This document shows positions 1-8,714 of a stretch of 64,000 nucleotides of DNA, one piece after another. Source of the DNA: Lachnoclostridium sp. UBA3262 (lineage in GTDB: Bacteria; Bacillota; Clostridia; Lachnospirales; Lachnospiraceae); contig DEUM01000005.1 of the NCBI GenBank assembly GCA_002362575.1, positions 5,358 to 69,357 on the forward strand, written 5' to 3'. Numbering within the stretch: position 1 is the first letter of the stretch; each line of letters starts with the position of its first letter. The translations under genes were made by a program, and so were the position numbers. Below the pieces are notes generated by a model. It searched no databases. It had not been told where the DNA came from and was given only the letters and a program-made list of their open reading frames with translations.

Positions 1-1048
1 CGTCAATCGCAAGGAATCCCTCTGCTACACTGAGACGCTTATTTGCAGAATCATCTAAGGTTCTCTCAAACCACTGTGTTGCAGAAGTAATCGCCGGATT
101 CAGTGCATCCACCATCACATAGCGTGAAAGGGAAGCAATTCTTTCACTGCGCATCGGATTTCTCTTATATGCCATAGCCGAAGAACCAATCTGGCTCTTT
201 TCAAACGGCTCCTCAATCTCCTTTAAATGCTGGAGAAGCCGGATATCATTGGAAAATTTATGCGCTGTCGCCGCAATTCCAGCCAGTACATTACATACTC
301 TGGTATCAAGCTTTCGCGAATATGTCTGCCCCGATACCGGGAAACAGGCATCAAAGCCCATTTTTTCCGCAATCCGTTTATCTGCCTCCTTGCACTTGGA
401 TTCATCCCCGTCAAACAACTCCAGAAAGCTCGCCTGTGTTCCTGTTGTTCCCTTGGATCCAAGCAGCTTCATATTGGAAAGCACATGATCCAAATCTCCC
501 AAATCCATAACCAATTCCTGCATCCACAGCGTCGCACGTTTTCCGACAGTCGTCGGCTGCGCCGGCTGGAAATGGGTAAACGCAAGAGTCGGCAAATCTT
601 TATATTTCATTGCAAAATCAGAGAGTTCGTTCAGTACATTTACTACTTTCTTTTTTACTAACTTAAGTGCTTCCGTCATAATGATTACGTCTGTATTATC
701 TCCGACATAGCACGAGGTCGCTCCCAGATGGATAATTCCTGCTGCCCCCGGACACTGCTTGCCATACGCATATACATGGCTCATAACATCATGGCGGACT
801 TCCTTTTCCCTTGCTTTCGCCACATCGTAGTTAATATCCTCCGCATGCGCTTTCAGTTCCGCAATCTGCTCATCCGTTATCCGCGGGTTACCATCGGCAT
901 CTTTCAGTCCCAGCTCCTGCTCGGTTTCTGCAAGGGCAATCCAGAGTCTCCTCCATGTCCGGAATTTCATGTCCGGAGAAAAAATAAACTGCATTTCCTT
1001 GCTGGCATACCGCTCCGACAGCGGGCTTACATAATTATCTGTACTCAT
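1..1048 (-). CDS. purB: Adenylosuccinate lyase (3' part outside window)
   Basis: Catalyses two steps of purine synthesis: SAICAR to AICAR plus fumarate, and adenylosuccinate to AMP plus fumarate. About 349 codons are inside the window and the C-terminus lies beyond base 1. The translation starts MSTDNYVSPLSERY and carries the fumarase/aspartase superfamily signature as GSSAMAYKRNP near residue 280, the loop that holds the catalytic serine. It is last in the visible purC-purF-purB order and starts 16 bases after the purF stop, so it is cotranscribed. The start at 1048 has only a modest ribosome binding site, consistent with coupling to purF. The call is firm; only completeness is unknown. Confidence 0.95.
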   Translation of the reverse strand, partial: MSTDNYVSPLSERYASKEMQFIFSPDMKFRTWRRLWIALAETEQELGLKDADGNPRITDEQIAELKAHAEDINYDVAKAREKEVRHDVMSHVYAYGKQCPGAAGIIHLGATSCYVGDNTDVIIMTEALKLVKKKVVNVLNELSDFAMKYKDLPTLAFTHFQPAQPTTVGKRATLWMQELVMDLGDLDHVLSNMKLLGSKGTTGTQASFLELFDGDESKCKEADKRIAEKMGFDACFPVSGQTYSRKLDTRVCNVLAGIAATAHKFSNDIRLLQHLKEIEEPFEKSQIGSSAMAYKRNPMRSERIASLSRYVMVDALNPAITSATQWFERTLDDSANKRLSVAEGFLAID

Positions 1049-1064
1049 TGAACTGTCCCCTTTC

Positions 1065-2501
1065 TCACTTGTCGTAGTCACCTCTAATATCTTCTTCCGG
1101 AGGTTTAACCGGATAATTTCCGGAAAAGCATGCATCACAATAACCGGTGTCGCCTTCTATCAGCTCCGGCAGCCGCTCCCCATCAAGGTATCCGAGCGAA
1201 TCCGCCCCAATCAACCCGCATATCTGGTCAATCGTATTATTATGGGCAATCAACTGGTCACAGCTCGGCACATCGGTACCAAAATAGCAAGGGTATAAAA
1301 ACGGCGGAGAGCTAATCCTCACATGCACTTCAGTTGCTCCGGCATCCTTTAGCATCTTAACAATCCGTCCACTCGTCGTGCCCCGGACAATCGAGTCGTC
1401 AACCATGACAACCCGCTTTCCCCGGACAACCTCTTTCATCACATTCAGTTTTATATGCACGCTGGATTCCCTCGCCGACTGTTTCGGCTTAATAAAGGTT
1501 CGTCCAACATAACTATTTTTCACAAACGCAACCCCATACGGAATCCCAGCCTGCAAGGCAAATCCCTGCGCCGCCGCATTACCGGAATCCGGCACGCCGA
1601 CAACAATATCCGCCTCGGCCGGATGCATTTGTGCTAAAATTTTTCCTGCCATAATACGGGAATTATAGACACTCACACCATCGACATAGCTGTCTGGTCT
1701 TGCAAAATATATATATTCAAAAATACACCTTGCCGGCTTTACTGTACAAAGGCTTTCATCCGAGGTAATGCCATCCTTATCCAGCATAACAATCTCACCC
1801 GGCTTTACATCACGGACAAATTCCGCGCCAACAGCGTCAAGCGCACATGTCTCGCTGGCAAGTACATAACTATTATCCCGTTTCCCAATAACCAGCGGAC
1901 GGAAACCAAATGGATCCCTTGCCCCAATCAATTTCCTTGGACTGGATATAACGAGAGAATAAGCCCCTTTTAACTTCTTCATGGCATTTTTAACGGCATC
2001 CTCTACGTTTTTTGTCTTCAGTCTTTCCCTTGCAATATGATAAGCAATAACCTCACTGTCTATCGTTGTCTGGAAAATGGCCCCGGTGCGCTCCAATTCT
2101 TCTCTGAGTTCCGGTGCATTGACAAGGTTTCCATTATGGGCAAGCATCAAAATGCCCTTTACATAGTTTAATACTAAAGGCTGGATATTCTGATTGTTGC
2201 TGGCTCCTGCCGTAGAATAACGAACATGTCCGACACCAATATTCCCCTTTAGTGTCTCAAGATTCTCCGCATTAAATACTTCGTTTACAAGCCCCATGCC
2301 TTTCGCTGACATTACCTTCCCCTTTGGTCCCTCGGTATCACTTACTGCAATACCACAGCTTTCCTGTCCGCGATGCTGTAAGGCAAATAAACCATAATAG
2401 ATTGTAGATGCTACATCCCCACCATCCAAATCATATATGCCAAATACCCCGCACTCCTCATGCAGGCCATCTGAGTAATATTCATTTACTTTTGCGTTCA
2501 T
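1065..2501 (-). CDS. purF: Amidophosphoribosyltransferase
   Basis: First committed enzyme of purine synthesis (PRPP plus glutamine to phosphoribosylamine). It is 478 residues long. An N-terminal 16-residue propeptide precedes Cys17 in EECGVFGIY; in the family this cysteine becomes the N-terminal nucleophile of the glutaminase domain after cleavage. The C-terminal phosphoribosyltransferase half has the PRPP loop VVMVDDSIVRGTT. Cysteines in PARCIFEY, LYPCYFG and YCDACFSG match the ligands of the Bacillus-type 4Fe-4S cluster, so this is the oxygen-sensitive, processed form. It lies 28 bases after purC and 16 before purB, in one operon. Confidence 0.97.
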   Translation of the reverse strand: MNAKVNEYYSDGLHEECGVFGIYDLDGGDVASTIYYGLFALQHRGQESCGIAVSDTEGPKGKVMSAKGMGLVNEVFNAENLETLKGNIGVGHVRYSTAGASNNQNIQPLVLNYVKGILMLAHNGNLVNAPELREELERTGAIFQTTIDSEVIAYHIARERLKTKNVEDAVKNAMKKLKGAYSLVISSPRKLIGARDPFGFRPLVIGKRDNSYVLASETCALDAVGAEFVRDVKPGEIVMLDKDGITSDESLCTVKPARCIFEYIYFARPDSYVDGVSVYNSRIMAGKILAQMHPAEADIVVGVPDSGNAAAQGFALQAGIPYGVAFVKNSYVGRTFIKPKQSARESSVHIKLNVMKEVVRGKRVVMVDDSIVRGTTSGRIVKMLKDAGATEVHVRISSPPFLYPCYFGTDVPSCDQLIAHNNTIDQICGLIGADSLGYLDGERLPELIEGDTGYCDACFSGNYPVKPPEEDIRGDYDK

Positions 2502-2529
2502 TCCGGTTCCTTTCTCAATCCGTCCAATC

Positions 2530-3243
2530 TTATTTTACAAGTCCTATCCTTTTGGCTACCTCATTGTAAGCGTCCTCTACACCGCCCAAATCACGGCGGA
2601 AACGGTCCTTATCCAGCTTTTCTCTTGTTTTCATATCCCAGAAACGACAGGTGTCCGGAGATATTTCATCTGCGAGAATTATCGTACCGTCACTCGTTTT
2701 ACCAAACTCAATTTTAAAATCTATCAGCTCAATGCCGCAGTCCTCAAAAAATTTCTTCAGGAAATCATTTACCATAAATGCATATTTCGTAATGATATCA
2801 ATGTCCTCCTGCGTGGCAATCCCAATTGCCTTTGCAAAATAATCATTGATAAGCGGATCTCCCAAATCATCATCTTTATAGCTGAATTCTAAAGTAGGAC
2901 ATAGTAATTTTCTTCCTTCTTCGATACCAAGGCGTTTTGAAAAGCTTCCTGCTGCCGTATTACGGATAATTACCTCAAGTGGTACAATTTCAACCTTTTT
3001 CACAGCTGTCTCACGGTCACTCAGTTCTTCCACGTAGTGAGTCGGCACGCCAGCCTTTTCCAACTTCTGGAAAAGGAAATTTGTCATCCGGTTATTGATA
3101 ACACCTTTACCGATAATTGTCCCCTTTTTTTCGCCGTTAAACGCCGTCGCATCGTCTTTGTAATCCACAATATACACGTCTTCGACGTCTGTTTTGTACA
3201 CCTTTTTTGCCTTGCCTTCATAAAGCATTTCTTTCTTTTCCAC
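2530..3243 (-). CDS. purC: SAICAR synthetase
   Basis: Phosphoribosylaminoimidazole-succinocarboxamide synthase, which joins CAIR and aspartate with ATP. 237 residues is the usual length of the single-domain bacterial enzyme. It begins MEKKEMLYEGKAKKVY and contains the family segment LADEISPDTCRFWD near residue 190. The start is a GTG at 3243, chosen because AAGGAGG ends about eight bases upstream; an ATG five codons later would sit too far from it. It is the first gene of the visible pur operon. No purine riboswitch or PurR-type palindrome is seen in the 60-base gap upstream. Confidence 0.96.
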   Translation of the reverse strand: MEKKEMLYEGKAKKVYKTDVEDVYIVDYKDDATAFNGEKKGTIIGKGVINNRMTNFLFQKLEKAGVPTHYVEELSDRETAVKKVEIVPLEVIIRNTAAGSFSKRLGIEEGRKLLCPTLEFSYKDDDLGDPLINDYFAKAIGIATQEDIDIITKYAFMVNDFLKKFFEDCGIELIDFKIEFGKTSDGTIILADEISPDTCRFWDMKTREKLDKDRFRRDLGGVEDAYNEVAKRIGLVK

Positions 3244-3274
3244 TTACTTATCCTCCTTATTCGCCCACGAACAA

Positions 3275-3303
3275 ATTATATGCCAGAGAGCAAAATATTT
3301 AAT
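3275..3303 (-). promoter_or_regulatory. Candidate purC promoter
   Basis: On the minus strand a perfect TATAAT (3275-3280) lies 17 bases downstream of ATTAAA (3298-3303), a weak -35. Transcription would start near 3268, giving a leader of about 25 bases before the purC GTG, with no room for a riboswitch. The -35 touches the 3' end of the upstream lipoprotein gene, and no terminator is visible between them, so read-through is also possible. Confidence 0.4.
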
Positions 3304-4557
3304 TTATTGTTCCAACACAAGGATACCCCGCTGAATCTTGTTTTGTAAAATCCTGCGTACCGATGTGTTAATTACCTTTTCATTTATTGCCCCGCTCTTT
3401 ACTGCTCCAAGCAGTGCCTGATAACTCTCCTTAAAGTTTTTTGGGAGCAGTATCATATCACATCCTGCCTTCACTGCCTCTGTTGTCACAAATCCTGCCG
3501 TATACTTTTTCACAATCAGATTATCATTCAAAGGACAAGTCATAATTACCCCGTCAAAGTCCAGTTCCTCCCGGAGCAGGCTTGTCACAATATCACCTGA
3601 CATAAACGCCGGCACTGTTTTTACGGTAACTTTATTCACGGATACACTGCTGACCATGACACAATCCGCCCCCGCTTCGATTCCGGCAGCATATGTTTCA
3701 AAATTATTGTTTCTCAGTGTCATTAAACTGTCCTTATTCTCCAGTATTTCCTCTGTATATTCTCCCGGCACGTTGCCAATACCCGGAAAATATTTTAATG
3801 TGACTCCCAGTCCTCCCTCTCTCATGCCTTGAACCATATTCGCCAGCATATCGGAAACCTTATCCTTGTCATCTCCCAGACAACGTTTCGCATATTCCGG
3901 ATTGCTTTCGTCTGCAATATCGGCAACCGGCGCTAAATTCAAGTTAATACCAAGCTTCGTCAGTTCCCCCGCAATCGTTTTGCCCGTTTGCTGTGCCTGT
4001 CCTCCTGTCATGTGCTGTCCCATCTCGCTCTGAGTCATGTACCCGGTACCATCTAATTCAGGCACAGATGCGGAAATGGAATGTTCTCCTCCGCCTTCTT
4101 CCTCTGTTGAAATATATAGTGCACTTCCGGAAACACTTTTTTGTAATTCCGACACAAGCTTTTTGGTCTGCTCTATCGTTCCGATATTATTTCTTGTAAG
4201 GTAAACCCCTCCGATATTGTAGTCGTGTAACTGCTTTTTCAGCTTTTTGCTGAGATAATATATATTCCCATCCTTGGTACGTGAGTCATCTAACTGTGAC
4301 AGATGTATCATAAACATCTGTCCGATTTTTTCTTCCAACGTCATTGTCTTTAACAAGTCCTCTGCCATCGAAAACGCTTCTCCTTCAGAGAACGCCGGCT
4401 GCTCTGACTCCACAGCTCCTTTTGACGCACTACTCTGTGTTGGCATGACCGTCTTTAAAGGCTCCTTCGTTGCCACCGGATTTTCCCCACCGCCTTTGCA
4501 GGCGCAAAGCCCTATGCTGAATAACACAATAAAGGCAACCAGTATAAACCGTTTCAT
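3304..4557 (-). CDS. GH3-like lipoprotein, catalytic residues degenerate
   Basis: A 417-residue exported lipoprotein. Residues 1-20 are a signal peptide ending in the lipobox-like LCAC (Cys20), followed by a Ser/Thr-rich linker to about 65 and then a glycoside hydrolase family 3 barrel of the NagZ/beta-N-acetylhexosaminidase type. The family landmarks EKIGQMF (76-82) and NLNLAPVADI (205-214) are clear. The active-site motifs are altered. The usual KHFPGHG is KYFPGIG (255-261). The ligand motif normally written DQEGGRV is TEEEGGGEH (151-159). The nucleophile loop, normally ITDDL or similar, is MTCPLND (339-345), with no Asp at the expected place. It may be a non-catalytic sugar- or peptidoglycan-binding relative. 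It lies just upstream of purC on the same strand. Confidence 0.8.
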   Translation of the reverse strand: MKRFILVAFIVLFSIGLCACKGGGENPVATKEPLKTVMPTQSSASKGAVESEQPAFSEGEAFSMAEDLLKTMTLEEKIGQMFMIHLSQLDDSRTKDGNIYYLSKKLKKQLHDYNIGGVYLTRNNIGTIEQTKKLVSELQKSVSGSALYISTEEEGGGEHSISASVPELDGTGYMTQSEMGQHMTGGQAQQTGKTIAGELTKLGINLNLAPVADIADESNPEYAKRCLGDDKDKVSDMLANMVQGMREGGLGVTLKYFPGIGNVPGEYTEEILENKDSLMTLRNNNFETYAAGIEAGADCVMVSSVSVNKVTVKTVPAFMSGDIVTSLLREELDFDGVIMTCPLNDNLIVKKYTAGFVTTEAVKAGCDMILLPKNFKESYQALLGAVKSGAINEKVINTSVRRILQNKIQRGILVLEQ

Positions 4558-4771
4558 AAGTTTTCTATATCCCTCTCCTGATATTTTTCATATGATACAC
4601 TGCACTCTCGCCAAATGCTTCGCGCTTGGCTCGATGTGTTCGCGTATATTATACTATATTATTTCCCGACATACAAATAAAATATTTTGCATTTTTTTTG
4701 CTGGTTTTGTGTAAATCGCCCAAGCCGACCTGCATAGGATAACAGTGTAAATGAAAATAGGAGGCAAGACT

Positions 4772-5017
4772 ATGAGTGATTTATCAGCAACACAGTGTGG
4801 AGGAGGCTGCTCCTGCAATGAAGGAAACGGCTTTTCTTCCTGCTGGATTATCATCATCCTTTTGCTCTGCTGCTGCAATGGCGGCGGTAGCGGCTTCGGC
4901 GGATGCGGCGGCGGAAGTGACTGCAGTTGCATTATCTGGATTCTGTTAATTCTTAGCTGCTGCGGCGGTGGATGCGGCGGAAGCGGTTTTGGCGGTTTCG
5001 GTGGCTGTGGCTGCTAA
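4772..5017 (+). CDS. Small Cys/Gly-rich hydrophobic protein
   Basis: An 81-residue protein beginning MSDLSATQCGGGC. This ATG is chosen over one 21 bases upstream because AGGAGG lies 7 bases before it. Two short hydrophobic stretches (CWIIIILLLCCC and CIIWILLILSCC) alternate with Gly/Cys-rich segments, and cysteine makes up about a quarter of the residues. Small proteins of this make-up occur widely in Clostridia under labels such as chorion-class high-cysteine protein; their role is unknown to me. It stands alone, divergent from the GH3-like gene, and is closed by a strong terminator. A structural, metal-binding or spore/envelope role is conceivable but not shown. Confidence 0.75.
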   Translation: MSDLSATQCGGGCSCNEGNGFSSCWIIIILLLCCCNGGGSGFGGCGGGSDCSCIIWILLILSCCGGGCGGSGFGGFGGCGC

Positions 5018-5048
5018 TACTGCTCTGCTTAGAAGAACTTTCTAGCAA

Positions 5049-5088
5049 AAAAGGGCTGTCAAATCGCTGACAGCCCTTTTCTTTTTTT
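5049..5088. terminator. Bidirectional rho-independent terminator
   Basis: A perfect 13-bp stem (AAAAGGGCTGTCA / TGACAGCCCTTTT) with a 6-base loop, T-rich on both sides. It separates the Cys-rich gene (plus) from the 3' end of the aroC transcript (minus) and can serve both. Confidence 0.93.
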
Positions 5089-5097
5089 GTTCAAAAA

Positions 5098-5286
5098 CTA
5101 CTCTGGCACTCTTTCCCTGCCAAAATACTTTTCCTTGTCCTCCTCAGACAAACACTGATAACATTCAATATCAATTTCATAAATAGTCGTATCATCTATT
5201 ACCAGTCGGGTATTCGAATCACATTGTTCCTCTTTTTCCATTTTAACACTGACCTTTTTTAAATTCTTTACTGCATTATATGACAA
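5098..5286 (-). CDS. Small protein of unknown function downstream of aroC
   Basis: Up to 62 residues, acidic and with two central cysteines (IDIECYQCLSEED); no family recognised. The longest reading starts with TTG at 5286, 6 bases after the aroC stop, without a clear Shine-Dalgarno. A shorter reading from the ATG at 5241 (MEKEEQCDS) has AAGGT upstream and is about equally plausible. It lies between aroC and the shared terminator, so it would be translated from the aroC message. Confidence 0.5.
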   Translation of the reverse strand: MSYNAVKNLKKVSVKMEKEEQCDSNTRLVIDDTTIYEIDIECYQCLSEEDKEKYFGRERVPE

Positions 5287-5292
5287 AATTCG

Positions 5293-6396
5293 TCAAAAGC
5301 CATAAAATTCTTGAATTTTATCCATACGGGAGGACATCCCGACAAACATTCTATCAACAATCGTCAATGCCGCCATAGCCTCCACAACGACAACCGCTCT
5401 CGGCATGATAACAGGATCATGCCTTCCCTTTATCTGAACTGCAATCTCCTCCCCCTGCTTATTTACTGTCTTCTGTGTACGAAAAATAGACGGGGTTGGC
5501 TTAACTGCCACACGAATTACAATATCGTCACCATCGCTGATTCCTCCCAAAATTCCCCCGGCAAAATTCGTCTTCTTTTTCACGCTCCCGTCTGCCGCCA
5601 TGTAAAATTCGTCATTATTTTCAGAGCCGGATTTGGAAGCAACCGAGAATCCAGCACCAATCTCGACACCTTTTACTGCCCCGATAGAAAATATATTTCC
5701 GGCAAGAAGGGCATCCAGCTTACCAAATACAGGTTCTCCTACTCCGGCAGGCATACCGCATACTACACATTCTATCATTCCACCGACAGAATCGTGTTCC
5801 TTCATTTTCTCTGCCAAATAATCCTCCGCTTCCACCGACCTTTCCAAATCCGGCATCCGAAGGGGACTTTTTTCAATATTCTCCGGTCTCATATGACCAT
5901 CCCGGCAGACACATGGGCCAATCTGTTTCACGTAAGTCACAATATGTATGCCCATCTGTTCCAGAATCTTTGCAGCAATCGCTCCTGCTGCCACACGACC
6001 TATCGTCTCCCTTCCAGAAGAACGCCCGCCACCCCGGTAATCACGGAAGCCATACTTAGCGTCGAAGGTATAGTCTGCATGCCCCGGTCTGTAGAACCCG
6101 GCAATCTCCGAATAATCTTTTGATTTCTGGGAAGTGTTCAGCACCATCATGGAAATTGGCGTACCTGTCGTCATTCCCTCAAATACCCCGGACATTATCG
6201 TGACCTTATCTCCTTCCCTGCGGGGCGTAGCGTACTTTGTCTCTCCCGGCTTGCGGCGGTCAAGATAATCCTGTATATCCTCCTCACAAAGAGATATGCC
6301 GGCAGGACATCCATCTACTACGACGCCAAGCCCGGCTCCGTGTGATTCTCCCCATGTCGACACCCGGAATATCTCACCCAGTATGGAACCAGCCAT
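5293..6396 (-). CDS. aroC: Chorismate synthase
   Basis: Last step of the shikimate pathway (EPSP to chorismate, reduced FMN required). It is 367 residues from the ATG at 6396, where AAAGGAAG sits 7 bases upstream; the reading frame is open to a TTG at 6414 but that start is less likely. The N-terminus GSILGEIFRVSTWGESHG contains the family motif GESHG. The arginine-rich RDYRGGGRSSGRET near residue 125 and GGISDG near 285 are other signature loops. No other aromatic-pathway gene is nearby. Confidence 0.97.
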   Translation of the reverse strand: MAGSILGEIFRVSTWGESHGAGLGVVVDGCPAGISLCEEDIQDYLDRRKPGETKYATPRREGDKVTIMSGVFEGMTTGTPISMMVLNTSQKSKDYSEIAGFYRPGHADYTFDAKYGFRDYRGGGRSSGRETIGRVAAGAIAAKILEQMGIHIVTYVKQIGPCVCRDGHMRPENIEKSPLRMPDLERSVEAEDYLAEKMKEHDSVGGMIECVVCGMPAGVGEPVFGKLDALLAGNIFSIGAVKGVEIGAGFSVASKSGSENNDEFYMAADGSVKKKTNFAGGILGGISDGDDIVIRVAVKPTPSIFRTQKTVNKQGEEIAVQIKGRHDPVIMPRAVVVVEAMAALTIVDRMFVGMSSRMDKIQEFYGF

Positions 6397-6478
6397 TTTT
6401 CCACTTCCTTTCAAAATTGCTTTGCTTTTTCTTCGTTCTATTGTATAATAAATTTAACACAAATGAAAGGAGATTTTT

Positions 6479-7354
6479 ATGTTTAGTCAATTTTTCGGTA
6501 ATTATTTATTAGAAAACAAAAAAATTACCGCTGAGCAATTTTCTTCCTGTATGAAATATATCATGACCAATCGTGTTAAACTAGGTCTGATTGCTGAGAA
6601 TGAGGGGCTTCTCACAGGAAAGCAGGCAACCGAACTGAATCAGCTGCAAATGCAGACAGACAAACGTTTCGGTGATTTAGCGGTAGAAAAGGGATATTTG
6701 ACAGAATCCGATGTTTCATATTTACTTGGGCTTCAGGGGAACCCATACCTGATTTTTATTCAGGCACTCGAAGAAAATGGATATTTGTCCCGTACAGAGA
6801 TTGAGGGGTGTCTCACTTCCTTCCAAAAGGATTACGGTTATTCAAATACTGTTATGGCAGCCATCCGTGACGGCAATATTGAGCAGATGCTTCCCGCCTT
6901 TGTAGAAGCCGAAGACACACGCTATCGGGATTTAATCGGTCTGACTCTGCGAAACATTGTTCGCTTTGTCAGCTCTTATATCCGTATTGAGAAAGGTTCT
7001 TTTGTTACTTCCCTCCCCGCAAAATATGCCGCCCTTCAGCACACACACGGTGATACTGACGGGTTCCTCGGTTTTAGTTGCGACAACGAAGATATACTTG
7101 TTATTGCGGATGGATATGCAAAGGAAACTTTTGACACAGTGGATGAGGATGCCTTGGATTCTGTATGTGAGTTTACAAACTGCGTAAATGGTCTGTACGC
7201 TGCTGAGCTTAGTTACCGCGACATAAACATTGATATGCTCCCACCGGAAATTCTTTTCGATACAACAATCAGCAATGACAACAAGTTTTTTGTACTTCCA
7301 CTATATATCGAAGAAAAGAAAATTAACTTAGTCATTTATATTGACAATAATTGA
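6479..7354 (+). CDS. CheX/CheC-like protein with N-terminal MshEN-like region
   Basis: 291 residues with a good ribosome binding site (AAAGGAG). The first ~110 residues have two rough repeats of short helices with LxxxQLxxAL-type spacing (GLLTGKQATELNQLQ, GYLTESDVSYLLGLQ) that resemble the N-terminal domain of GspE/MshE proteins. The C-terminal half (about 140-291) looks like a CheX/CheC phosphatase fold. It contains E-x2-N-x3-G in CEFTNCVNG near residue 229, where that family keeps its catalytic Glu and Asn. The next gene, 18 bases downstream, is a lone receiver domain, so the likely job is dephosphorylating that partner. The assignment is by motif only. Confidence 0.65.
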   Translation: MFSQFFGNYLLENKKITAEQFSSCMKYIMTNRVKLGLIAENEGLLTGKQATELNQLQMQTDKRFGDLAVEKGYLTESDVSYLLGLQGNPYLIFIQALEENGYLSRTEIEGCLTSFQKDYGYSNTVMAAIRDGNIEQMLPAFVEAEDTRYRDLIGLTLRNIVRFVSSYIRIEKGSFVTSLPAKYAALQHTHGDTDGFLGFSCDNEDILVIADGYAKETFDTVDEDALDSVCEFTNCVNGLYAAELSYRDINIDMLPPEILFDTTISNDNKFFVLPLYIEEKKINLVIYIDNN

Positions 7355-7372
7355 AATTAAGGAGGAATAACC

Positions 7373-7732
7373 ATGGCAAAGATTTTAATCGTTGATGATT
7401 CCCGAACTTCCCGCCGTATACTAAAGAATATTCTGATAGAAAATGGGCACGAAATTGTCGGAGAAGCAGAAAACGGACAAATTGGTTATGAGAAATTTAT
7501 TGAGTTGGAGCCGGATATTGTGACACTTGACATTACTATGCCAGTTCTTGACGGACTAGGCTCTTTGGAAAAAATTATGACGCTGAATAAAGATGCCAAG
7601 GTCATTATGGTTACCGCTGCCGGTCAGAAAACTAAAATGATGGAGGCAATTAAACATGGTGCTACCGAATTTATCCAAAAACCATTCGAGCCGGAGCAGA
7701 TTTTGAACGTTATCAATAATTTATCCAAGTAA
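7373..7732 (+). CDS. Single-domain response regulator (CheY-like)
   Basis: 119 residues, only a receiver domain. Acidic pair Asp8-Asp9 (ILIVDDS), phosphoacceptor Asp53 (TLDITMP), switch Thr81 (VTAAG) and Lys103 (QKPFEP) are all present, so it should be phosphorylated. No output domain is attached. It follows the CheX-like gene with its own AGGAGG and is closed by a terminator, forming a two-gene unit. No histidine kinase lies nearby. It may act in motility, like CheY, or in a separate signalling branch. Confidence 0.88.
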   Translation: MAKILIVDDSRTSRRILKNILIENGHEIVGEAENGQIGYEKFIELEPDIVTLDITMPVLDGLGSLEKIMTLNKDAKVIMVTAAGQKTKMMEAIKHGATEFIQKPFEPEQILNVINNLSK

Positions 7733-7782
7733 TAATGTCCGCGCCAGAGTACACTGAGAACCACGGACTAATTTACAAAAGC

Positions 7783-7824
7783 AAAAAAGCTGCCAATTCC
7801 AAAACGGAATTGACAGCTTTTTTT
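7783..7824 (+). terminator. Terminator of the CheX/CheY-like pair
   Basis: Stem AAAGCTGcCAATTCC / GGAATTGaCAGCTTT with one internal mismatch, followed by a run of seven T. It is nearly symmetric and could also end the convergent membrane-protein transcript at 7866. Confidence 0.9.
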
Positions 7825-7865
7825 ATGTTTCTGAGTTTTTTTCGTCTCACCGTCTGTCTTTCTCT

Positions 7866-8654
7866 TTATTTCCTCTGCTTTCCAATCGGTATCTCCCCGG
7901 TTTTCAGCCACCCCACTGTCAGCCATACACTTCCCGCCGCCAATAGTGACAGCATGATATAGAGAACCACGCGCGAAGCGATATTCGGAAGATACTCCTG
8001 AATCAGCGCATTTGACAGACTGATAAAAAACTGCACAAGAATCGGCGTTCCCCATGCGGCAATCTTATTTCCTTCCAAATAAAAATATCCAAGAAGCAGT
8101 GCAATCCCCATATAAATCAACAGAAAGAGAATACACCGGAACGCATCCAGATACAGCGTTGCAGCAGGGGTTCCCAGAATGGACTTCTTTATCTGCTCAG
8201 AACCGGCATATGTGCCTGCGTTAATCTGTATTGAATAATATAAACTCATCGCATACGGTGCAATAATATTCCATGCTATATTACCAAGCCCAAAACCGAT
8301 ACCGATTGTCGCCGAACGATAAATGGAATGTTGTTTCTGGTTTGTCAAATACACTCCCCAGTACATACCGAGTGCGACAAAGATACCACAAACCAGCCCA
8401 TAAACTGTGGCAGTTGCCACATAATTATTACCAATCAGTTTAGCAAGCCAGCTAATGTTTGTTATCATAACAATAACCATCAGATATATGAGCTGCTGCC
8501 ACAAATAGCCAAGAAAACCATAACCGACAGCACCTGCCATACCTGTCTCAATTTTGCTGGAACGTTTATGAATACATACATAAGGAACTACTGCCGCCAG
8601 TATCGGAAGCAGAATTGCTAATACCATTCCTATCATCTGACCTGTTGAAACCAT
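7866..8654 (-). CDS. Multi-pass membrane protein of unknown function
   Basis: About 262 residues from the ATG at 8654 (GGAGG five bases upstream; an earlier in-frame ATG overlaps that site). It has roughly seven hydrophobic segments and a basic C-terminus (GKQRK). The layout of the first segment resembles YhfC-type membrane proteins of Firmicutes. However, the Glu/His residues expected for an intramembrane protease are not evident (GFGLGNIAWNII lies where one would look), so I do not claim that activity. It is a monocistronic gene convergent with the response regulator. Confidence 0.6.
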   Translation of the reverse strand: MVSTGQMIGMVLAILLPILAAVVPYVCIHKRSSKIETGMAGAVGYGFLGYLWQQLIYLMVIVMITNISWLAKLIGNNYVATATVYGLVCGIFVALGMYWGVYLTNQKQHSIYRSATIGIGFGLGNIAWNIIAPYAMSLYYSIQINAGTYAGSEQIKKSILGTPAATLYLDAFRCILFLLIYMGIALLLGYFYLEGNKIAAWGTPILVQFFISLSNALIQEYLPNIASRVVLYIMLSLLAAGSVWLTVGWLKTGEIPIGKQRK

Positions 8655-8714
8655 CTCATCCTCCATTCTGAAACACTAGCTGGATAATGCCTGTATTTTC
8701 AGTTATCTTTTCAG

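Noticed and set aside
4709..4760. Sporulation-type promoter (CATAGGATA) before the Cys-rich gene
   Set aside because: The -10-like match has no acceptable -35 at the right distance; too weak to list.
5311..6123. Long plus-strand open frame opposite aroC
   Set aside because: Mirror frame of a certain chorismate synthase gene; no ribosome binding site and no recognisable motif.
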